Positions 31,728 through 36,702 of a stretch of 36,702 nt of DNA are shown piece after piece. The notes beneath the pieces are model-generated. The model saw only the letters and a list, made by a program, of their open reading frames with translations, was not told where the DNA came from and did no database searches. The translations under genes were made by a program, and so were the position numbers. This stretch comes from Thermoflexales bacterium (GTDB lineage: Bacteria > Chloroflexota > Anaerolineae > Fen-1058), in assembly GCA_016931085.1 (NCBI GenBank), contig JAFGFO010000302.1, forward strand, positions 1-36,702, read 5' to 3'. Position 1 is the first letter of the stretch; each line of letters opens with the position of its first letter.

Positions 31728-32789
31728 TCAATGTGCCTCTTCCAGGTGGAGATCCGCCGGCTGGACGTTCCAAGCGCCTCCGCCGTTGACCAAGTGCTCG
31801 ACCACGCGCTTGATCTCGCCCGGGCTGAGATAGGCAGCCTGGAAATGCAGTGTGCTGCCGTCGGCCACGGCCACAAAATCGCCGTAACCGGCCAGCTTGT
31901 GCGCGCCGCTGCTGCCCACCCCGGCCGCCACCCGCGCATCCTCGACGCTGGTCACTTTGCCCACCAGGCGCACCGGGAAGTTGGCTTTCATCAGCGTCCC
32001 CAGCAGCTCCGACGACGGCTTTTGCGTGCAGGCTACCACGTGCACGCCTGCCTCGCGCCCGCGTTGGCTCAAGCGCGTCAGGGCATCGGCCACGCTCTTG
32101 CCGCCCACATAGATCAGATCGGCCAGCTCGTCCACCACCAGTACGATGTGCGGCAGGCAAGCTTGCGCCCTGTCGCGCATCTCCATCAGGTGCACCAACT
32201 CGTCCAATGCGTCGGCGGCGTCGTTGGCGTCGGTCAACGCCGGCCACAGCAGGTGCGGCAACCCCTCCAGCCGGCCAAAGGCACGCTGCTTGGGATCGAC
32301 CAGGACGAACTGCAATTGGCTGCGCCGGTTGGCCAAGGCCAGGCTGAGGATGATGGTCTGGGCCAAGGCGGTCTTGCCCGAGCCGGTCGTGCCGGCCACC
32401 AGCACATGGGCTACGTTGGGGCTTGGCAGCCGCAGCAGCAGGGGCACGCCGTCGTCGGCTAGCCCCAACACGGCGGTGAAGGGGGGAATGTCTCCCAGCC
32501 GCTGGCACAGTGGCAGCAGTTGGACGGTGTGCGCATCCGCGCGGGGGATGTTCAAGCAGACAGCATCACCCTGCCGCGACACATTCACACCTGGGGCACC
32601 CAACGCCAGGGCCAGGTCCTCGGCTAACGCTTGCAGGCGGTTTACACGTGTAGCGGGCGCCGGAGCCAGATTGAAACGGATGGCGCGCGGTGTGACGACG
32701 CCACCGGTCACGCGTGCGGGCGCCTTGTGGGCCTGCAGCACCATCTCGATGCGGTCCGCTTGTAGTTCAAGCAATTGTTGGCTTGGCAT
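31728..32789 (-). CDS. FtsK/SpoIIIE-type DNA translocase without membrane or gamma domain
   Basis: 353 residues. Residues 20-95 match the FtsK alpha domain (Ala-Arg-Val-Thr-Gly-Gly, Arg-Val-Asn-Arg-Leu-Gln-Ala-Leu-Ala-Glu-Asp-Leu-Ala). The RecA-like motor has Walker A Ala-Gly-Thr-Thr-Gly-Ser-Gly-Lys-Thr (132-140), Val-Asp-Pro-Lys at about 164-167, Walker B Ile-Val-Leu-Val-Val-Asp-Glu (215-221) and Arg-Gly-Arg-Glu-Ala-Gly-Val-His. Unlike FtsK (over 700 residues with membrane helices, linker and gamma winged helix) it is soluble, closer to motors of integrative elements or plasmids. GGAGGTG lies six bases before the ATG. It is first in a four-gene cluster behind a consensus promoter with GAAC-N4-GTTC operators, so its expression seems conditional. 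Confidence 0.85.
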   Translation of the reverse strand: MPSQQLLELQADRIEMVLQAHKAPARVTGGVVTPRAIRFNLAPAPATRVNRLQALAEDLALALGAPGVNVSRQGDAVCLNIPRADAHTVQLLPLCQRLGDIPPFTAVLGLADDGVPLLLRLPSPNVAHVLVAGTTGSGKTALAQTIILSLALANRRSQLQFVLVDPKQRAFGRLEGLPHLLWPALTDANDAADALDELVHLMEMRDRAQACLPHIVLVVDELADLIYVGGKSVADALTRLSQRGREAGVHVVACTQKPSSELLGTLMKANFPVRLVGKVTSVEDARVAAGVGSSGAHKLAGYGDFVAVADGSTLHFQAAYLSPGEIKRVVEHLVNGGGAWNVQPADLHLEEAH

Positions 32790-32823
32790 ATGCTACACCT
32801 CCACGTGTCGAGAGCTCGCACTG

Positions 32824-32865
32824 GAACATTTGCTCTATTATACAGAACTTTTGTTCTATTGTCAA
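32824..32865 (-). promoter_or_regulatory. Consensus promoter with two GAAC-N4-GTTC-type operators
   Basis: On the minus strand TTGACA (32865-32860) and TATAAT (32842-32837) are perfect consensus elements with a 17-base spacer. The spacer holds AGAAC-AAAA-GTTCT (32857-32844), a perfect inverted repeat with GAAC-N4-GTTC core. A second copy with one mismatch (GAAC-ATTT-GCTC as read on the plus strand) is at 32824-32835. The centres are 21 bases apart, two helical turns, so two dimers could bind the same face. A promoter this strong with operators in its core is expected to be tightly repressed. Confidence 0.75.
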
Positions 32866-32976
32866 GTACCAATTTTGAGTGGTCGAGTGTCATTTGACAC
32901 TTGGGCCAATTGCGGGTAAACTAGTAAGTGTAGTGGCGAAGGATTTGCTTTGAACGGGTGCTGACACAGGCACATT

Positions 32977-34317
32977 ATGTCTGAACTGCCCAAGACCAAG
33001 ACCTTGCTGTTCGCGCCTGAGGAGGTCGACGAAAGGCGCGATTTGCAGAATGCCATGTTGTTTGGCATTATCGCCGTCATGGTGCTCGTCATGCTGGCCT
33101 TGATCGGCGTCCCGACCGGCGTGCTGAACATTCCTCTGCGCGAAAACGTGCTCGTCGCGTTGGCCGGCTTGGTGGTGGCCATCGGCGGCCTGATCGGCCT
33201 GCGGATGCAGCGCCCCGTGCACCAACTGGCGTGGAGCGCGCTGTTAGCCTGGACGGTCGTTTTGACCGCCGCCATCCACTTTACCGGCGGCCCGCAGACT
33301 CCTATGCCGGCCATGTATGTCCTCATTGTGGTGGCGGCCTCGTTTTTATTGGGTCGCAACCGAGCCATGGCCATTGCCCTGTTTGGATTGGTCAATTATG
33401 CGATTATGTTGGCGCTCGAATATTATGGCATTCTGCCCATGGTGCCCATCTGGAACATGACTTTCGAGCCGCACGGGCGCGAGTTATTGTTGATTGTCAA
33501 TGTGTTGACCGTGGCCGCTCCCACCCTGGTGACGGCCACGATGGCGGGCACGCTGGCTGCCAGGCTGAGAGACACCAACCTGAACCTGCGCGAGTCCGAG
33601 CGCCTGCGCGAGAGCCTGGCCGATATGATCGTTCACGATCTGCGCAATCCCCTCACGGCGCTGTTGGGTGGTATGGATATTCTGCGACTGACACTGTCCG
33701 ACCAGATGAGCGGCGATCAGAAACACTTGCTGGAGAACGCGCGCCGCAGCGGCCACGCGCTGCTGGGGATGGTGGGGGAATTGCTGGACATTAGCAAGAT
33801 GGAAGCCGGCAAGTTCGCGCTCAATAGCCAGGTGGTGGATTTATGCGAGTTGGTCACCGAGGCTTCGGATCAAATGCGCCCCCTGACTGAAAATGTTGGC
33901 GTGCAAATTCGCACCTTGCTGTGCGACGAGGTGAAAAGCGTGCCGTGCGACAAGCAGCTCATCAGCCGCGTGGTGACCAACCTGCTTTCGAATGCCATCA
34001 AGCACTCGCCGGACGGCAGCACGATCTCGGTGGTCGTTCGCCAGCGGGGCACCTTCGCCATGGTGAGCGTCACAGATAACGGCCCCGGCATCTCCGCCGA
34101 GCATCGCCAGCGCATCTTTGAAAAGTTTGGCCAGATCGCGCGGCCTGGCGCGGAACGGCGCGGGACCGGCCTGGGATTGGCCTTTTGCAAGATGGCGGTC
34201 GAGGCGCACGGCGGCAAGATTTGGGTCGAAAGCGAGGTGGAGCACGGCAGCACTTTCCAGTTCACGCTGCCGATGAGTGCGCGGCCGGCCACGACCGATG
34301 TGAAACGTGAAGCGTGA
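32977..34317 (+). CDS. Membrane sensor histidine kinase
   Basis: 446 residues. Six hydrophobic helices occupy about 26-192 and form a membrane sensor domain without a large extracellular loop. The kinase core follows: H-box with His220 (Val-His-Asp-Leu-Arg-Asn-Pro-Leu-Thr), N-box Leu-Ser-Asn-Ala-Ile-Lys-His-Ser-Pro, G1 Asp-Asn-Gly-Pro-Gly-Ile, F-box Glu-Lys-Phe and G2 Gly-Thr-Gly-Leu-Gly-Leu. All motifs are intact. No partner response regulator is nearby. The last few residues and stop codon (TGA 34315-34317) are provided by a heptamer repeat (TGAAACG units), so the native C-terminus was probably altered by repeat insertion. It is divergent from the FtsK-like cluster. Confidence 0.88.
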   Translation: MSELPKTKTLLFAPEEVDERRDLQNAMLFGIIAVMVLVMLALIGVPTGVLNIPLRENVLVALAGLVVAIGGLIGLRMQRPVHQLAWSALLAWTVVLTAAIHFTGGPQTPMPAMYVLIVVAASFLLGRNRAMAIALFGLVNYAIMLALEYYGILPMVPIWNMTFEPHGRELLLIVNVLTVAAPTLVTATMAGTLAARLRDTNLNLRESERLRESLADMIVHDLRNPLTALLGGMDILRLTLSDQMSGDQKHLLENARRSGHALLGMVGELLDISKMEAGKFALNSQVVDLCELVTEASDQMRPLTENVGVQIRTLLCDEVKSVPCDKQLISRVVTNLLSNAIKHSPDGSTISVVVRQRGTFAMVSVTDNGPGISAEHRQRIFEKFGQIARPGAERRGTGLGLAFCKMAVEAHGGKIWVESEVEHGSTFQFTLPMSARPATTDVKREA

Positions 34318-34352
34318 AACGTCCCTCGACAAACTCGGGATGATATAAAACG
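34301..34352 (+). repeat. Heptamer array plus GTCCCTCGAC/GGGATGATATAAAACG repeat
   Basis: Units TGAAACG, TGAAGCG and TGAAACG at 34301-34321 run into GTCCCTCGAC (34320-34329) and GGGATGATATAAAACG. The same parts appear between jetA and jetB, where the heptamers come last. It overlaps the end of the histidine kinase gene and fills the gap to the convergent DUF3786 gene. Confidence 0.7.
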
Positions 34353-34362
34353 CAATAACGTC

Positions 34363-35070
34363 CTACTGACGCTCCAGCCCCGTCAAGTTTTCCTCTTTAT
34401 CCAACAGCTCGCTTTTCTTGGCCCGGATCAGGCGGCTGGTCAATTGGCTGCCCAGCATGGCCAGGGCGTCCAGGCTGAGATAGCGCGGGGCGGCCGAATC
34501 GAACAGGATGCTGGCGTTGGGCGGGAAATCTTCGTCGCCCAGCCAATAGACGGCTGCCAGGCGCACGCGCGGCAGGGGGGCGAACTCAAACGCCGCGCTC
34601 CCCAGGCTCAAGTGCACGCCATCCATGGCGCGCGCTGCTCGGATAAAGGCGTTGAGCTCCTCGCCAAAGGCTTGCGCCAGGCGCCGCTCTGCGTAGCCGG
34701 CGAAGGCCTGGGCATAAAACAAGCCGCCGGGCAGCTCGCGGTAGGCCAACCATTTGCCGTCCAGGCCGGCGCCGTCGGCGCGTTTCAAATACATCAGCAG
34801 CAGTGCCTGGCGATCGGGGCTGGCTGCCTGCCCTCGCTCATCGCGCGCGAGCAATTCGGGGAAATTCAGCCGGTAAGCCTGGCCCCAGAAAGGGATCACC
34901 AGTTGCTGCGCGCCGGCATCGTACTGGCAGCCACTGCGCCAGGCCAGCTCGGACGGCCGTTCGTGCGTCAGCTCGGCCCGGCTCTGCTCCAGGCCAGGCA
35001 GCAAGCTGTCTAGCCATTTGTTGGCCCCTGCCTGGCGCATGTGTTGCTTGATCGACTCGATGTGCGTCAT
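34363..35070 (-). CDS. DUF3786-family protein
   Basis: 235 residues, soluble. The DUF3786 pattern is clear near residues 165-205: Leu-Pro-Arg-Val-Arg-Leu-Ala-Ala-Val-Tyr-Trp-Leu-Gly-Asp-Glu-Asp-Phe-Pro-Pro-Asn then Ala-Ser-Ile-Leu-Phe-Asp and a Tyr-Leu-x-x-Asp-Ala-Leu-Ala segment. The family is widespread in Chloroflexota, clostridia and corrinoid-using anaerobes, with no proven role. It starts six bases after the FHA gene stop, so the two are probably co-transcribed. Confidence 0.85.
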   Translation of the reverse strand: MTHIESIKQHMRQAGANKWLDSLLPGLEQSRAELTHERPSELAWRSGCQYDAGAQQLVIPFWGQAYRLNFPELLARDERGQAASPDRQALLLMYLKRADGAGLDGKWLAYRELPGGLFYAQAFAGYAERRLAQAFGEELNAFIRAARAMDGVHLSLGSAAFEFAPLPRVRLAAVYWLGDEDFPPNASILFDSAAPRYLSLDALAMLGSQLTSRLIRAKKSELLDKEENLTGLERQ

Positions 35071-35076
35071 AGCTTT

Positions 35077-35559
35077 TTACCGCACGCTTTCGACGTACAG
35101 GCGCAAAATGCCCAGCTTGATCAAGTCGCCCGCCTGCAAGGGGCGAAACTGGCCCGGCGCCAAATACTCCTCGTTCAAAAACGTGCCGTTGGCGCTCTGC
35201 GCGTCTTCCAGCCAAAAACGCCCCTCCGCGGTGTAAATCCGCGCGTGCCGCCTCGACACGCCCGATTCCCAGGCATCATAGTCCGATAGATCGACCGTCA
35301 CGTATATTTCTTCTTCAGGGTCTGTGCGCCCCAACGTAAACTCGCCTGGCCCCTGCAAGCGAATCCGCTGCCCTGGCCCAATGACGATCAAGGTCATGAC
35401 GGGCTCACCGAGCGTGCCTTCGCTCGTGCTCTCAGGCTGGCCTGCAGGGGCTGGCTGATCTGCCGGTGCGACGGCTGCACGCGACAACTCAGCGCCGCAC
35501 TTGCGGCACGTGCGAGCGTTGGGCATGTGAACGGTGCCACATTCTGGACAGGTTGCCAT
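35077..35559 (-). CDS. Zinc-ribbon-FHA domain protein
   Basis: 160 residues from ATG 35559. An N-terminal zinc ribbon (Cys-Pro-Glu-Cys ... Cys-Arg-Lys-Cys, residues 4-22), an Ala/Pro/Gln/Glu-rich linker, then an FHA phosphothreonine-binding domain with Leu-Gly-Arg at about 85, Ser-Arg-Arg-His-Ala at about 110 and Asn-Gly-Thr-Phe at about 131. FHA proteins read Ser/Thr-kinase signals. Upstream in-frame codons come from a palindromic repeat and do not belong to the protein. No ribosome site is present since the repeat ends one base before the ATG, an odd arrangement. Confidence 0.85.
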   Translation of the reverse strand: MATCPECGTVHMPNARTCRKCGAELSRAAVAPADQPAPAGQPESTSEGTLGEPVMTLIVIGPGQRIRLQGPGEFTLGRTDPEEEIYVTVDLSDYDAWESGVSRRHARIYTAEGRFWLEDAQSANGTFLNEEYLAPGQFRPLQAGDLIKLGILRLYVESVR

Positions 35560-35560
35560 G

Positions 35561-35625
35561 ATGACGTATAGCGTATGACGGATCGCGCGCTTTGCGTACG
35601 TGTTACGCAATACGCTATACGTCAT
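35561..35625. repeat. Perfect 16-bp inverted repeat abutting the FHA start codon
   Basis: ATGACGTATAGCGTAT at 35561-35576 pairs perfectly with ATACGCTATACGTCAT at 35610-35625 over a 33-base loop rich in the same ACG/CGTA words. The hairpin ends one base before the FHA ATG and replaces any ribosome site there. It resembles the other word-type repeats of the window in style. Confidence 0.75.
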
Positions 35626-35665
35626 ACGTACTACGCACGTCAAGCACACAATAGGACTTGCTCGA

Positions 35666-36133
35666 TTACTCCGCTGGCCGGTTCTTGATCATCACCGTCC
35701 ACTGGCCTTTTTGGGTCGTTTTGCCGGCCTGGTTCTTGACCAGCACGTCCAGGCTGACGATGCCACCGTTGGCCGAGGGCATCGCCTTGCAGTGTTTGAC
35801 CTCAGCCTCGACGTGGATGGTATCGCCGATCTTGACCGGCGCGCGGAACTTCCACTCCAGCGACAAGAAAGCCTCGACCGTGCCGGCCATAAAGCCCAAC
35901 TGCCAGGCCAGGCCCGAGGCTACCGACAAGATCAACAGTCCATGCGCGATCCGCCCGCCGAACATGCCGTCGCGGGTGTATTCGGCGTCCAGGTGCAGGG
36001 GGTTATAGTCGCCCGACAGGCCGGCGAAGGAGACGATGTCGGTCTCGGTGATCGTCCGCCCCTGGCTGAGGATCTTGTCTCCGATTTGGAAATCTTGAAA
36101 ATAGCGAGCCGCCGGATGAACAAACTGAGCCAT
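35666..36133 (-). CDS. MaoC-family (R)-enoyl-CoA hydratase-like protein
   Basis: About 155 residues, single hot-dog fold. The hydratase signature Phe-Ala-Gly-Leu-Ser-Gly-Asp-Tyr-Asn-Pro-Leu-His (about 37-48, with the catalytic Asp and His) is followed by Gly-Gly-Arg-Ile-Ala-His-Gly (about 60-66). Members hydrate 2-enoyl-CoA thioesters in fatty-acid, polyhydroxyalkanoate or propionate-related pathways, or have drifted. I chose ATG 36133 with AAGGA just upstream; a longer frame to 36202 runs into the transposon end. No other acyl-CoA gene lies in the window, so the pathway is open. Confidence 0.85.
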   Translation of the reverse strand: MAQFVHPAARYFQDFQIGDKILSQGRTITETDIVSFAGLSGDYNPLHLDAEYTRDGMFGGRIAHGLLILSVASGLAWQLGFMAGTVEAFLSLEWKFRAPVKIGDTIHVEAEVKHCKAMPSANGGIVSLDVLVKNQAGKTTQKGQWTVMIKNRPAE

Positions 36134-36150
36134 ATCCTTACTGTTTCCTA

Positions 36151-36170
36151 AAATGTGATCAAATGTGATC
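36151..36170. promoter_or_regulatory. Perfect 10-bp tandem TGATCA element before maoC
   Basis: AAATGTGATC occurs twice in tandem (36151-36160 and 36161-36170), followed by ACAC. The second copy with its flank contains TGTGATCACA, a perfect 10-base palindrome. It lies 18-37 bases before the MaoC start codon, in operator position, and directly beside the transposon end. No protein can be assigned. Confidence 0.45.
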
Positions 36171-36175
36171 ACACT

Positions 36176-36220
36176 TTGCGCCGGTGTTTTCCCTAGCGGC
36201 AAGCCGCTAGGTTGCGCCGG
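36176..36220 (-). mobile_element. Presumed right end of an IS200/IS605-type element
   Basis: CCTAGCGGC (36192-36200) and GCCGCTAGG (36203-36211) form a perfect 9-bp hairpin with an AA loop. The direct repeat TTGCGCCGG flanks it at 36176-36184 and 36212-36220. Subterminal perfect hairpins mark the ends of IS200/IS605 elements, and this one lies about 130 bases downstream of a tnpB stop, as expected for the right end. The exact cleavage site is not determinable; it should lie near 36165-36190. Confidence 0.5.
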
Positions 36221-36345
36221 CCGTTTCGCTCTCCGGTTGGCGGTGAGCCCGTGCCCCTCCCGCGCCTGGAGTCCTGCCCGAAACAGTCACTATCAGATAG
36301 AGACATCAGATAGAGACGACACGCGAAGCGGAGATAACCTACAAC
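36190..36345 (-). ncRNA. Candidate omega RNA (reRNA) downstream of tnpB
   Basis: In IS200/IS605 elements the RNA guide of TnpB is transcribed over the 3' end of tnpB and the right end, and its guide is the flanking sequence. Here the stretch after the tnpB stop is non-coding, GC-rich and has the perfect hairpin 36192-36211 plus other short self-complementary parts. If this copy is active, the guide would read into the area before the MaoC gene. Position-based inference only. Confidence 0.25.
36292..36317. repeat. 13-bp perfect tandem duplication
   Basis: ATCAGATAGAGAC occurs at 36292-36304 and again at 36305-36317 without spacer, in the non-coding region between the tnpB stop and its presumed right end. 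It may be a slippage event in the presumed guide-RNA segment. Confidence 0.7.
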
Positions 36346-36702
36346 AGTCTCTCCATCTGAATTCTGTCTGAACTCTGTATCTGACAGCTTTCCAAACGGG
36401 CGTTGAACCTGCCAAGCAAGATGGCTTTGACCCGCTCCTTCGGCGTCCAAAGGTGTATCTCTGGATCAGCCCGTCTCGCCTTCAGGTTGTGTGCGGCAAC
36501 CCGGTCCGCATCGTCCGCGTGCCCGCAATGGAGGCACTGAAACGCATCCCCCCGCCGGTTGTCTTTGTGGACAAACCCGCAGATGGGACACATTTGCGAA
36601 CTGTACGCCGGATTCACCTGCTCTCGACTGGAACCTCCAGCCGACGCCTTGAACTCGACTCGTTCTTTCAACATCCCTCGCGTCCACAAGCTGACCTGGC
36701 GC
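36339..36702 (-). CDS. tnpB: TnpB-family RNA-guided nuclease, 3' part (cut by window edge)
   Basis: The open frame continues beyond the right edge, so only about 120 C-terminal residues are seen. It carries the OrfB zinc ribbon: Ser-Ser-Gln-Met-Cys-Pro-Ile-Cys-Gly-Phe, Asn-Arg-Arg, Phe-Gln-Cys-Leu-His-Cys-Gly, with four cysteines, followed by Asp-Ala-Asp-Arg-Val-Ala-Ala-His-Asn-Leu, which supplies the third RuvC acid. Upstream Leu-Lys-Glu-Arg-Val-Glu-Phe-Lys-Ala and Val-Asn-Pro-Ala-Tyr also fit. These features are those of the IS200/IS605 TnpB. About 60 residues after the ribbon form a low-similarity tail. No tnpA is visible in the window. The first two catalytic acids lie outside. Confidence 0.85.
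   Translation of the reverse strand, partial: RQVSLWTRGMLKERVEFKASAGGSSREQVNPAYSSQMCPICGFVHKDNRRGDAFQCLHCGHADDADRVAAHNLKARRADPEIHLWTPKERVKAILLGRFNARLESCQIQSSDRIQMERLL

Overview
The window looks like a chromosomal segment of a GC-rich, free-living bacterium, most likely Chloroflexota (Anaerolineae-like). The case rests on gene content (infC-rpmI-rplT followed by a SpoU methyltransferase, large GT39/TMEM260-type membrane glycosyltransferases, a DUF3048 lipoprotein, cNMP-domain histidine kinases, a DUF3786 protein) and on many short palindromic and heptameric repeats between and even inside genes. No tRNA, rRNA or CRISPR array was seen. The taxonomic call is inference; no phylogeny could be run.

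Layout. 1-558: no intact gene, only the 3' half of a PIN-domain toxin gene. 559-5505 (+): sulfur module with a persulfide-dioxygenase/rhodanese fusion, a YeeE/YedE transporter split over two genes, and an SLC13-type permease with four RCK_C domains. 5574-12762 (+): a complete Wadjet (jetABCD) plasmid-defence operon led by a small XRE regulator, with a near-consensus promoter and a GAAC-N4-GTTC operator. 12878-15738 (-): a GT39-like glycosyltransferase and a DUF3048 lipoprotein. 15931-22726 (+): infC (AUU start), rpmI, rplT, a SpoU rRNA methyltransferase and two large membrane glycosyltransferase-like proteins sharing a C-terminal beta-sandwich. 22798-25395 (-): two paralogous cNMP-binding histidine kinases. 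25530-29896 (+), divergent from the second kinase: two different SPFH/stomatin-like membrane proteins and a protein with what looks like an effector-associated (death-like) domain; then a STAS/SEC14-like small protein. 30772-32789 (-): four-gene cluster with an FtsK-like motor lacking its own membrane and gamma domains, a small two-helix membrane protein and two short unknown proteins, driven by a perfect TTGACA-17-TATAAT promoter with two GAAC-N4-GTTC-like operators. 32977-34317 (+): six-helix membrane histidine kinase. 34363-36133 (-): DUF3786, zinc-ribbon-FHA and MaoC proteins. 36176-36702 (-): the 3' end of an IS200/IS605-type tnpB with a perfect hairpin at its presumed right end.

How it fits together. 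The known defence system is Wadjet. The best candidate for something undescribed is the SPFH-SPFH-EAD operon next to two cyclic-nucleotide-domain kinases: membrane scaffold rings plus a death-like adaptor, with sensors on the other side of a shared intergenic region. A second lead is that the Wadjet operon and the FtsK-like cluster, 27 kb apart, carry the same operator type at their promoters, suggesting one regulator (LexA-like, or the XRE protein). A third theme is repeat invasion: three elements sit in frame inside coding sequences (two in jetC, one in a glycosyltransferase).
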